Source: Datisca glomerata
Taxonomy: Eukaryota > Streptophyta > Magnoliopsida > Cucurbitales > Datiscaceae
Assembly: GCA_003255025.1 (NCBI GenBank)
Contig: QANY01008042.1
Span: 2,716,077 to 2,780,076, forward strand
Length of the DNA stretch: 64,000 nucleotides
Reading direction: 5' to 3'
The translations under genes were made by a program, and so were the position numbers. The notes beneath the pieces are model-generated. The model worked only from the letters and a program-made list of their open reading frames with translations. It had not been told where the DNA came from and did no database searches. Of this stretch, positions 12,555-23,288 are shown one piece after another. Each line of letters begins with the position of its first letter. The stretch's first letter is position 1.

Positions 12555-12863
12555 TGCAAGTAAAACCACTTAAGAAGAAAGAGGACACTGAAGAACACTT
12601 CAGTATCAAGCATACACAATTACAGTCTCTTGAAGAAAACTAAGAAAAATGAATCTCCCTCTCAACTTGATTCTATCTCCTTATGAAGTCCTTGAGAATG
12701 AGATTACATGTTGCATAGAGTAAGTCCAAGTGGCATTAGTTTCTTTGTTAGTTAGTTGCCGTTTTTAGCCAAATGTTGTCGTCTCACTTAAACTGTTTTA
12801 AACCTCCTTAGCTTGCTGCCACTATCTTCTTCTGCTCGAGCTACAAGGGGCCAATACTCAACA
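12555..12863 (-). repeat. 3' LTR of minus-strand Ty1-copia element
   Basis: Read on the minus strand, a polypurine-like 'ttcaaggtggagat' is followed at 12863 by 'tgttgagtattgg', the start of an LTR. A TG...CA unit of about 309 bases would end at 12555 ('acttgca'). The position just downstream of the RNase H remnant fits a 3' LTR. The partner 5' LTR is absent, so the outer border is provisional. Confidence 0.5.
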
Positions 12864-15800
12864 ATCTCCACCTTGAACCCTTTAGCTCGAGATAAATGCA
12901 GTGATCTCCCATCCTTGGCTGGTTGAGCTCATTGTTATCCTTCATTATCCTGTATCAATCTTAAGAAGCTTCAAATAGTGTTTGAACTTCTTACACTCAA
13001 AACCTTTGTTCCCATACCAGAAAGATTGTCATCTGTGATGACCTTTTCCAGACTTATTTCCCTCTTGGCCAAGATGTCTCTCACGAAGTGATACCCTACT
13101 TCTACGTGTTGGTCCTCTAATGGAATACCAAATTCTTGCACAAATGTATAGATGATTGACTGTCAGAGTATACAGTGGTTGTGCCATTGTATACTCATAT
13201 TCCTTTAGCAATCATTGTAGCCATATTACTTCTTTAATTGCTTTAGTAGTGGAAATGTACTCAGCTTTAGTGGTTGACAATGCCACAATGCTCTGAAGTC
13301 AAGTCTTCCAACATATGTAACACATATGTAACACATATGCAGATGTAGATCTTATCTTATCGTTGTCCCTACATAGCTAGAATCAACAAATCCTTCCAGG
13401 TTCCCCTATTTCTTGTAGATTAGGCCTACATCATAGGTACCTTTGATGTACCTCAACAACCATTTCATGGCTCTTCAATGTCCCTCACCAGGTTTTTCAT
13501 GTACCTACTAAGCACACTAATAGTGTGTGCTAGATCTGTTCTAGTACTTATCATGGTGTACATGTAGACCCTACATCAATAAAATATGGTATCTTTTTCA
13601 TTCTTTCCTTCTCTAAGTCATCTTTGGGACATAGTTGTGCTAAGAGCTGGAATTGAGTTGCTAGAGGCATAGTGACAGGTTTTGCATCACCCATAGAGAA
13701 TTTCTGAATCACTTTTTGGAGATATACATTCTGAGATAACTTTAGTGTTCCAGTCTTCCCGTCTCTGCAAATATCAATGCCTAGTATCCTTTTTACTTCT
13801 CCTAAATCCTTCATGTCAAATTCAGCATTGAGGAGACCTTTTACCCTTCTCATTTTCTCTTTGGTATGACATGCTAGAAGCATATCTACATATATGAGAA
13901 GGTAAACTATCCTTTCTTCATCTTTGAATTTATCAAAATATAAGCAGTTGTCATAACTATCTTCTCAGAAATACTATCATTTCCATGAAGCTTTCAAACC
14001 TTTTGTACCATTATCTTAGGGACTGCTTCAGTCTATAAAGGGATATCTTCAACATGCACACCATTTGTTCCTTTCCCTTCTCCTCAAAGCATTCTGACTG
14101 CTTCATATAGATTGTTTCCTTAAGTTTTCCATGCAAAACTTATGTCTTTACAACCATTTGCTCCAATTACCAGTCATGTTGAGTTGCCCAAGCAACGATG
14201 ATTCTGATTGACTTGTATTTGGCTACTGGGGAAAAGATTTCATTGAAATCTATCCATTCCCTTTAGTGAATCCCTTGGCCACTAGCCCTGCTTTGAACGT
14301 CACTGGTTCAATAGAAGCATTTCCTTCATTCACCTTAAACAACCACTTACTATTAGTTACCTTCTACTAATGTGGTTTCAGGTCCAGACTCCATGTCTTG
14401 TTTTGATGAAGGGAATGATCTCATCCTTCATAGCTCGTAGCACTCACTTGCATTTTTGCTTTCTAAGGCTTCTTTGATAGTTCTGGGCTCTTTGTCTCCA
14501 GTCAGATTTCCTTCGAACAGGGCAAAGGCTATAAGGTTAGCATGTGAGTGTTGGGAGATATGCCCTCAAAACATGCGCATTGATATTTTAATATGAAATT
14601 CAGTGGGATTACATTTTTCTTATAATTTTTCTTTTAAATTATTATTGAATAATTTATATAAATATCTAAAAATTTCATATTCATTAATGAGACTATGATA
14701 TTGTATTAGTATGACATGATTAACATCATAAACGATGAATAAAATTGTCAGTAAATATTTCATATTAAAGTATGAAATATTTAATGAATAGTTGATAGTA
14801 TGGTTCATTAAATATTATAAATGCATGTGATCTAGATCCGGGTCATTGATGATCTAGATCCGGGTCATTGATGTGGATAGATATCTTACTGAATGTACTT
14901 TATATAATAACATTATATATGACAGGAGTGATGTGAATTAATATCTTTATTAACTTGCCAATTATCATAAAGATTTAATACACATCAATCTGATGATCAT
15001 ATGTAGATCAGTCTGAATCATGAGCAGTCATGAACTCTTATACATGTCTACAGGATCTTTTGATTCGCTCATTAATGTTTGCTTGTAAAACAGGCTAGTG
15101 GCTTTTGTTTTGGAGATTCAGTGATGTAAATGGCTGACAATATTATTTTACAAGATTTGGAATCCAAGCTTTCCTAACGGATTGTATATTAGTTCTCTTA
15201 AGTGTTAATTCTGGAATTGAATGGTTATTGAGCTCAAATTTATAATATAATTATAAATTATCCATTCACTAGTGAATTAATGGTACTTAAAGATCAATAT
15301 ATAATTATAAGTGTAAAATGATAATTTTGACCAGCTCTAATTTACGAACCAATAATTGGAAGACATAACTATATGAAATGATTATATCAATGGACTACAC
15401 GAGAATACACTCTAAATACATTCTATATTCTCTAAGAGTGCAATTCCATATTTATAGTGGAGTAATAATGAAATTAATAAATAAGATTATTTAATTAAAG
15501 AGTTTAATTAATAATCTAGTATATTGAAGTTTAGGATTATAGGTCCATGGTCCCCAAGTCACCTTTGTACTACACAATCTAGGGTGTGAATATTTTAGGA
15601 TATGAGAAAAAGATTAACTTGCAAAAGGAATTATATTTCTGGGGCAAATACATAAGTATGAGATAATTATGTGTGGTTAATTAGTTTAATTATTTTATTA
15701 ATTTTCATAAATTATATATAAATAATTATATCGATTAATTTTTTGATTATCAATAAGTGAGACAGTATATATAATTTGTGAAATTAGATAATGTTAAATA

Positions 15801-17480
15801 ATTATTAGATAATAATTTAAAATTTGAATCAACTAAATTTGTTATTTGTGAACTAACAGATAAGTTAGTTGATTAATTATTATTTTATGTATATCCCTAA
15901 AAATCTGTGGTGCCTAGAAAAAATATATATAGATATTATTCTATTAGCCTCAGTACTGGATTTTGTGTGCTAACAACACAGTTACTATTTGGGTGAAACT
16001 CTCTGAGATTAAAAATTTAATCAAAAAGCTCTGTGAGAATAATCATTGTATTCTCTCAGAGAATAGTCTCACAAAATTATTCATTCTATGAAATTCTCTA
16101 GATCTCATGTGTTGAGTACATCTAGAGATAAAAAAATATTCTTGATATATTCTACGTACCCACACATGTCCTAGTGTGTTTAAAGATTGACTTGAAATAT
16201 CTTGGTGTAAATTTTGAAGTTCGTTGTTTGTGGAAATGGAAGACCGTTGGTTTGCGAGGATGCTTGATTAGACTATAAGATGTGTATATTTTATATCAAT
16301 GCATGTCTTCGATTTAATATATAAATATATAATGGATCCGATTGAAAAGAGTTTTCAATAAAGTTTTTATTTTGGATATCGTGGCGCTGCAATTATTTTG
16401 ATTAAAGTTATTTTTTTTCAAAAGTCCACGTGCTTCCGCTGCACGCACAACGATTCTAAACATTGAGTACTTAGAATTTGGCCTTGCAACTCTTCTTTCC
16501 CTATCTCTTGCAAATTGGTAATTCCTGAGGTGATGTCCATCAATCTTAGTGTGATCCTCTTTTGTTTGAGTATGATCATCTCTTTATTGTTTAGACTTAT
16601 CATGCATAGTATCATTTGATGCTTTAGACTTATCTTTTAAGCTTGAATCATGTATGAAGGACTCCACCTCAAACTCAACTCTCTTTGGTTTTTCAGGTTT
16701 CCTTTTATTCTTTTCTATAGTGCTACGAGATGATTTTAGGCATGGCATGTCCAGTTCATTGAACTTTACATCTATGTTGTAATAATCTTCATGCCACCTA
16801 GCTATCTAGCCCATAGCCTATGCCTTTTTACACTTTCTTGATAACCTAAGAACACACACTTAATGGTTATTGGTTCCAATTTTCCCACAATTGGTTGTGC
16901 ATATGCCGCACAACCAAATATCCTTAAGTGGTCCTGCCTGGGTGGCTTACCAGTCCATATTTCCATGGGTATTCTGAGCTCTATGACACTGGATGAGCTT
17001 CTATTAATAAGGTAGGTTGTAGTAGTTAATACCTCACCCTAGAATTTCTTGTTTAGGCCATAACTGACCAGCAGCACCTCACATTGTTTAGGAGGGTCAT
17101 GTTCATCCTCTATGCAACCCTATTTTGTTGGGGTGTGTGTCTTACAGCCTTATGTATCTGAATACCCTCTTCTTTAAACGAACTATCAAATTTGGTGATG
17201 TAGAATTTTAATCAAATGTCAATCCTTAATGTCTTAAGCCTCTCAGTTGATTGATTTTATGTCAATGCTTTCCACTGCTTAGATCTGTCAAAGGCTTCAT
17301 CTTTGGTTTTTAACAGGTATGACAAGACCCTCCTAGAGTAGTCATCCACTATAGAAAGTAAGTAGAGACTACCTCCATGTGTCTCAATGGGAGAGTGTTC
17401 CCACAAGTCTACATGTACATACTCCATGATTTCAGTTGAATGGTGTGATGATGTTCTGAATTCTAACAATTATTAGACCT
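12864..17480 (-). mobile_element. Broken Ty1-copia pol on the minus strand, split by a solo LTR
   Basis: Reading from 17470 downward: an integrase core piece ('EYVHVDLWEHSPIETHGGS', 'IVDDYSRRVLSYLLKTKDEA'; 17469-17257), the integrase-RT linker, RT-end motifs at 13883-13551 ('FDMKDLGEVKRILGIDI', 'LSQNVYLQKV'), and RNase H pieces near 13250-13030 with frame changes ('EYISTTKAIKEVIWLQ'). Gag, protease and the integrase N-terminus are missing, because the element stops abruptly near 17470-17485 against a plus-strand copia fragment. A 1.9 kb insertion (14549-16462) lies between the integrase and RT portions. Stops and frameshifts throughout mean it is inactive. Confidence 0.8.
14549..16462 (+). 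mobile_element. Solo LTR of about 1.9 kb, copy A
   Basis: A noncoding unit beginning 'tgttgggagatatgccctc' interrupts the minus-strand copia pol. It ends about 16462 ('ttctaaaca') and is flanked by GTGAG (14544-14548) and TTGAG (16463-16467), a 5-bp target duplication with one mismatch. The stretch from about 14640 to 16170 aligns, in reverse complement, with 34320-35928. TG...CA ends, size and lack of coding DNA fit a solo LTR. The opening phrase resembles long LTRs of the SIRE/Maximus copia lineage, which is inference. A 22-base tandem repeat sits at 14828-14871. The far right border is less certain than the left. Confidence 0.6.
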
Positions 17481-17484
17481 GGCA

Positions 17485-18140
17485 ATGGGTTTACATTGAA
17501 CAAATTGAGCCAATTTATGCATAAACCCACCATGAATCACTGGCAAGCCTACAATAGGGTCCTAAGGTATCTAAAATGTACACTAAATGAAAGTATGTCC
17601 TTAGATATTCAAGCTTTTTCAGACTCAGATTGCGCAAGAAACATAGATGATTAACGGTCTAGTGGTGCCTATCTTACTTTGGCCGGGGGGGGGGGGTGTC
17701 TTATGAATGGTCTTCAAAGAAGCACAAAGAGTGCCAAGGTCAAGCACAAAAAGTAAGTATAGGTCCCTAGCAAATGTTGCAGCTAAAATTTATTGGTTTC
17801 ACAGTTTACTAACAAAATTGGGATTCTCACTTTCTTTTAGATCAGTGTTGTGGTGTGACAAGTTAGCGCCTTAACATTTTCTTCAAATCATGTCTTACAT
17901 GCCGGGATAAAATACAAAGAGTTGAATGTGCATTTTGCTAGAGATGAGGTACTTCAAAGGTCAATGGCAGTAAGATTTGTCCCCTCAATTGATCAGGTTA
18001 CTGATTTACTTACTAAACCCCCATCTACTCCACGATTCCAGTATCTAAAAGGCAAGCTCAAAATGGTATTATCCTCATTTAGCTTGAAGGGGGATGATAA
18101 GTTAAGGGTCTCTAAGCAACTTGATAAGACTTTTTAACCA
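17485..18140 (+). mobile_element. Ty1-copia RNase H fragment, plus strand
   Basis: Reads the end of a copia polyprotein: 'NKLSQFMHKPTMNHWQAYN', 'RVLRYLKCTL', 'FSDSDCARN' and near the end 'VRFVPSIDQVTDLLTKPP'. Several stops and shifts are present, plus a run of ten G near 17686. Its 5' part is missing at the junction with the minus-strand copia. It runs straight into its own 3' LTR at 18149. Confidence 0.8.
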
Positions 18141-18148
18141 ACTCTAGT

Positions 18149-18357
18149 TGAAGAATTAGTTACACTTTCCATTATTTGTACTAAGCTCTTGTATATTAAC
18201 CAATATGATTTTACTTGAATGAATGTCAGTTTGTACAAGTATCTCATATAAATAGATAACACTTTACTTCACTAAGTATTGAAGTAAGTTGGCATCTTCT
18301 TCTCCATGATTCATTCAAGAATCCATCTTCTATCTTACTTTCTATACCCATTCTTCA
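18149..18357 (+). repeat. 3' LTR of the plus-strand copia fragment
   Basis: Begins TGAAGAAT and ends ATTCTTCA, perfect 8-base terminal inverted repeats, about 209 bases long. It lies just after the RNase H end. No 5' partner exists in the window. Confidence 0.6.
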
Positions 18358-18430
18358 CAATAAAATTTATTTGGAGAAGGAGATCACGTCGACCATCCTT
18401 CTGACAAGCATTAATGGTGAACGGAGAGCA

Positions 18431-18472
18431 GCTTTTTTTTTTTTTTTTTTTTANTTTTTTTTTTTTTTTTTC
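18431..18472. repeat. Poly-T tract containing one undetermined base
   Basis: A run of about 40 T is broken by 'an' at 18453-18454; 18454 is the only N seen in the window. The true length of the homopolymer is probably not resolved. Confidence 0.9.
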
Positions 18473-18539
18473 AGTTTTTGCTTTTGTCTTGGAGAATCTA
18501 ATTGGTATTATTTTGAGAAAATCTGAAACGATATTATAT

Positions 18540-18660
18540 TTTTTTTTGTTAAAGTTACATTACAATTCTAAGGGAAATATGAGAATATGACTCGAACCCA
18601 TAAACTCTAAAGTATGAGTACGGTGACTTATTCAACTGCTCCAATCCAGCTAATCCTGAA
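18540..18660 (-). mobile_element. Possible tRNA-derived SINE
   Basis: On the minus strand there is a box B-like 'ggttcgagtca' preceded about 50 bases earlier by a weak box A-like 'tagctggattgg', and followed by a body ending in 'taacaaaaaaaaa'. That layout and the roughly 120-base length fit a plant SINE. The A box is poor and no target duplication was found. Confidence 0.3.
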
Positions 18661-19306
18661 ACTGTATTATCTCGAGTCTTTTAACCACATCATATTTTTA
18701 AAGGACTTGCTTCCGTTAGTCCTTGCAAAAGATGCATAAAAGTAAACCGAAAGTGAACAAATTTCGTGACGTGAAAATGGAGGATCCAAACACACAAGGG
18801 CAACCGTTTCATTTGGGTTCAAGTATGCTTTTACGTACGCTTTTGTAACATTGTAACCGCCATGCATATCTTTTTCTTTTCAGATGCTAGCTATTCCCAA
18901 ACTTTTTTCACTTCCTAATTTTTCTTTGTTAAATTGGACAAGAAACCTTTCATATCATCCTTATTTGTGGACCACGTGGGAGAAAACAACGTCTCGGTCT
19001 AATGGAATTTCGTAATCATATGACACAATAATTCAAGATTTTTGAACTCGTCTAAGCTAATCGATCTCTAATTAGTCATAAAGAGTAGTTCTAGACCGAT
19101 CAAATATTGATTAAGTTTTAAATAATAAATTAATGTATCATTCATTATTAGATTGATATTTTATAACTTATTAAAATAATTTATATATTCAACTTATTAA
19201 TAAATTATACATCATTTAATTAGTAAGATCATAATTAATGAACACAACATTACACACACCAATTACTAGCTATGGCCAACGAGATCGTGTTATTCACAAT
19301 TTTTTA
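18661..19306. other. AT-rich spacer, nothing recognised
   Basis: A 66-codon frame on the minus strand (18867-18667) resembles no family. No RNA gene or transposon end seen. Confidence 0.45.
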
Positions 19307-19440
19307 CACTACAACAAAAGAGATCTTTTATGATCAAATTTATGACATTTGTCGGAATATGTTAGAGAATGCTATTTCAGATGACATTTTTTCTTAAATG
19401 TCGTAAAAAATATTTGAAGCTAGCCAAGCTAAGTAAGGCT
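19307..19440 (+). mobile_element. CACTA-type terminal fragment
   Basis: Starts 'cactacaacaaaagagatc', followed by short phrases such as 'tttatgacatttgtcgg' and 'aaatgtcgtaaaa' of the kind seen at subterminal regions of plant CACTA elements. No matching opposite end was found, so it is probably a fragment. Confidence 0.35.
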
Positions 19441-19754
19441 ACTTCTGCATCAGCTTTTCCTCAAGCTATTGTGCCTATGAATCATTGTAAATCGAATTCA
19501 TTAGTGACACACAATGTACATGTTTACAAATAATTAATATAGTAAAGGATTATTAAATATATGATCCTTTATTATATTTTTCTGATTTAACATTTTGCAG
19601 AAACAAATTTGTATGCAATCATTTTGATTTTCAGCCATAAATAAGTTTTTCAAAACTATTTTTTATTTAAGATGGTTCTCCTTTTTCCTACTCTTAATTA
19701 AAAAAATTTGCTCCACCAACCAAACATAACTTCGTGTCTAAAGGGAAGTGATCT

Positions 19755-20275
19755 CCTTATTTAGGAGTGTGCAAAAACCGACTATATCGAACCAGATGAA
19801 TAAAAAAGACATGTTTGTTCGGTTTTTTAGTTAACTGTGGTCAATTCAGTCTTAAAAAATATAATTTAGGTTTGTTCAAATTTTTTTTACATTTTGGACC
19901 AGACCGACCGTTTATCCTCTTCCATATATGTATCATATTTATTTTCTCACATTTATCTCTTCTCCTATTTTTCACTTTTCTCTAGTTTTTCATTTCTCTC
20001 ACCTCTCTTTAATTTTTTGTTTACAAGATGTGGATTAAATTGTGAGTTTTTTTCGTAATGCATGAAAAACTTAAATTTTTTTGAAACATATATGATTAAA
20101 TTCATTGATTGACGACCTCTTGAAAAATAAAAAAAAAATATTGGTGGATGGTAAAACCCGATCGAACAGACAAATTGTTTATGGTCCGGTTGATTCGGTC
20201 TATATGCATATAACTGATCAGTGCAATTCCCATTATAACAAGACCATCTGCCCATGCACACCCATATCCTTAGTG
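19755..20275. mobile_element. Dispersed hAT-like nonautonomous element, copy 2
   Basis: Left side 'aggagtgtgcaaaaaccg' and right side 'catgcacacccatatcct' read as imperfect inverted ends. The interior near 20035-20105 matches 3150-3225 in opposite orientation. Short open frames on both strands are chance. Noncoding short DNA transposon is the best reading. Confidence 0.45.
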
Positions 20276-21577
20276 ATGTATTGGACTTGTACGATAATAA
20301 CATATGTTAGAAAATCATTAAAGCTAAAATCCAGAGAAAATCTAATTACAACCAAGATCCTCTATGACAAAACACTAAGAGAATGAAAATGGAAGCATAT
20401 CTGATCCATGAAAATAGATGATTGTTGATTATCGATCTTCTTGGTTCAACGATGTTTTTCTTAGAGAAAAATCTCTGTATTCTCAATGATCATGAGATGT
20501 CAGGGAGAATAAAAATAATGATTGTACATTTTGAATCAGAGACAATAACCCTTATATATAAAAATATTTTTCCTATATTTCTTTTAGCCCATCATAAATT
20601 TAAAAATATAGAATTATGTCTCTACACATAATAAGTTCATACCATATAAATGTTCTAAGTCCAATGACATTAAACCTTGATAATATCACTTTTAAATGAA
20701 CTGAACTTTATGACAACTTTTAACACACTCTTAATTATATATGTTGACGCACATATTTTTAATTATTTTCCAACAATATATAGATGTCACACACTTTATG
20801 ATAAAAATTGTATGTATATTTTTTCTTTTTTCCATAATGTATTTCTTCTCTCAAAATATTTTGATACGTGTGTCTTAATCTAATATTTCATCGAGTTTAA
20901 GAAGCTTTCGTGCCAATGTGTCAATTTCAATTTAATGTCCTTTACAAATAAAAAATAAAAACGGGGTTCCAGTAATTATATGTTACTAACCCGCTCAATT
21001 TTAATAAGATATTTCACAAACTCTATGAAACCGATTTAAACTTGTGATATCTACAAACTCGAAACCTTTGAATTTACCCTTCATCTTTTAAATCATTGAG
21101 CTAGTTTTGCTACATCTAGTTTTTCTTTACATCTAGAAGTTCTATTTTAAAACCGATCTAGGTCATTATTTTCTATTGGACGTTCTAGATGTAGCAGAAC
21201 TCCGAAATCTGAATTCTACAAAATGATCATCTCCAGTTTGAGGGTAAATAAGAGGCGATCCGTTCAGCTGGCCTGAATCTGTGAGTAGAAAAATAACAAT
21301 CCAGATTAATCAAACACGAAACTCAAGAAAAAACTAAAAAATATTTTTAAATATACTTTTAAAACTGATCTATGTTGTTATTTTTATTAAACTCCCTATA
21401 TTTGAATAAACATGAGGAAATCTACATACCACGATCTGCCATAACGGTCAATAAGTCGTATAAAATTAACAAAATTAATTGTTATCAGGAGAACCTAAAA
21501 AGATACATTTACATTTTTTCTCTGTCAATAAAAAGCTAATGTAAAAACAATTCAGAATAAAAAAACAAAAATCTCTC
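20276..21577. other. AT-rich intergenic spacer upstream of GDU
   Basis: Several 60-95 codon frames are low-complexity, AT-driven and match nothing. 'tctagatgtagca' near 21185 has an inverted relative near 21110-21120 ('tgctacatctag'), a small inverted pair. Otherwise nothing recognised. Confidence 0.45.
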
Positions 21578-21586
21578 TTATAAATA
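21578..21586 (+). promoter_or_regulatory. TATA box of the GDU gene
   Basis: 'ttataaata' lies about 105 bases before the GDU start codon, a normal distance for a plant core promoter with a leader of roughly 75-80 bases. Confidence 0.6.
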
Positions 21587-21690
21587 AGTTTACGTTTTAA
21601 TTCTCCATTCCCAAACCATTCTCTTTCTACCCTCTTCTTCATATCTCAAAAGCACGCCATATAGAACAACAGAAAATCACAAACTCTAAA

Positions 21691-22200
21691 ATGGCGGCTG
21701 CAAGCAGAGAGCCCTTTAACGTGACAGCAAGGTCAAAAACTACAGGGCAACAGCACTCACCGTCCCAATCACCGGTACCGTACTTATTCACTGGCTTGGC
21801 TGCGATGTTGGGTCTCATTGGTTTAGCCCTCTTAATCCTAGCATGCTCTTATTGGAAGCTCTCCGGCCATTTTGACGGAGAAAACGGTAGCTCCGCCATC
21901 CGGGAGCCTGATCCTGAGGTGGGTGAAGGCAATGGGAAAGGCGAAGACACCCGGAAGAAGGAACCATTAGTGATTGAAGAGAAGTTGTTGGTGATAATGG
22001 CCGGAGAGAATAAGCCAAGGTTTTTAGCTACACCTATCTCAACCAGGTGTTCTTCTGTTGGTGATGGCAAAAGCAGTAATAGCGACGAAAAGAATGAGAA
22101 ATCAGTGAAAATGGTGGAGAAAGTGAAACAGAGAGTGGTTGATTATCAGATACAAAGTGGAAACAGAGAGATCCAAGATAATTCATATCAGACTCGTTAA
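21691..22200 (+). CDS. GDU: GLUTAMINE DUMPER-type membrane protein
   Basis: Plant-specific small protein of the plasma membrane and endomembranes. In Arabidopsis GDU1, overexpression raises amino-acid export, and the protein works with the LOG2 ubiquitin ligase. The 169-aa product has a hydrophilic N-terminus, the family signature SPVPYLFTGLAAMLGLIGLA leading into a single membrane span (about residues 31-53) ending LILACSYWKLSG, and the diagnostic VIMAG motif at residues 101-105, followed by ENKPRFLATP. The tail is charged and poorly conserved. It is intronless, as is usual for the family, and the length is typical (about 100-170 aa). ATG 21691 is the only start that keeps the whole conserved region. 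No defect is seen. Which GDU paralogue it corresponds to cannot be told. Confidence 0.93.
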   Translation: MAAASREPFNVTARSKTTGQQHSPSQSPVPYLFTGLAAMLGLIGLALLILACSYWKLSGHFDGENGSSAIREPDPEVGEGNGKGEDTRKKEPLVIEEKLLVIMAGENKPRFLATPISTRCSSVGDGKSSNSDEKNEKSVKMVEKVKQRVVDYQIQSGNREIQDNSYQTR

Positions 22201-22708
22201 ATTTTCTAGACCTTTACCCTTTTCTATTTTTCTTTGTTAATTATTGTTTTGTGGTTTTCTTATTTTTATTGCGAATTATGTACTTAATTTTTGTTTTTTT
22301 TTACACTTTCTGGGAAGCTGTAAATTAATTTGAGGTTTGAAGGTACAATCAACGCCCCTTCTTCACAATTTTGGTCATTATGTAACAACCAAGTACTTAT
22401 GATCTTATTATAAGTTAAAAATATGGAATATGACTAAAAGTTTCAATAATCCTTTTATACTGGGAGTTCTTTGATCAGTTCAAAGACTCCATAGATTCAT
22501 TTTTAGCTCTAATAATAAGTACTTTCAATTCATTTCTTAGGCTGATTCATGACTGGTTTTTGGTATTTCTAAATTGCTATAATAGTTCGGTTGATCGGCA
22601 CCACAATTTTATTGTTACTAGCCGAAAACTACGCCCTCCGCACGTGTTAAGCAAGTTAAATTATACATAAAAATTGAGATTAATAATAATGTTAAAAAAA
22701 TATATTAC
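22201..22708. other. GDU 3' flank
   Basis: T-rich 3' UTR followed by spacer up to the copia element; ATTAC at 22704-22708 is the left copy of that element's target duplication. Confidence 0.5.
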
Positions 22709-23288
22709 TGTGGACCATATGACTCAGCCACCAAGCTGGCCTTTCCACTGGTTAGTTATGTTTTTTCTCTTTGAGTTGTCAAGGATATGTGTATGTCCAC
22801 GGGGTAAGCTAAGAGTGGCTATAGAATAATTAACTAGGGAATATTCTTCTGATGTAATAATAGACAAAACTTTCTGTTATTGGGAATGATTAGTCTGTTA
22901 GATTACAGGATGGAGTAAGAGAGGTTTTGGGGATGAACAAATGAATGGAAAGAGAGAGCAGAAATAAGAGTCTTTCTATAATCCTTTTATTCTCATTGTA
23001 ACCTTACTGAATGTAGTAGATTGCTCTCGAATGGTTGCTGGATGTAGGCTTATCGATTTGATAAGATGAACTAGGATAAACTCTGTTTTCTTCTTCTTCT
23101 TCTTCCTTGCTCTTATTCCTCACTTGTTCTATGGTTTTACTGTGAATTAGCTGAATTATTCATAACAAACTGAGTTAGCTACTTGTTATGAATTATCTGA
23201 GTTATCTACTTGGCTAGATACTTGTTTAAAGCTAGCTACTTGTTAGCTACTTGTTTAGAGCTAGTTGTAAGTTGGTTTATTCATAACA
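22709..23288 (+). repeat. 5' LTR of Tork-like Ty1-copia element
   Basis: Starts 'tgtggaccatatgactc' and ends 'ttattcataaca' (580 bases), TG...CA. It matches the 3' LTR at 27406-27775 over its first about 175 and last about 150 bases but contains about 210 extra bases, mainly about 22888-23020 plus repeated 'gttagctacttg' phrases near 23160-23260. Confidence 0.9.
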
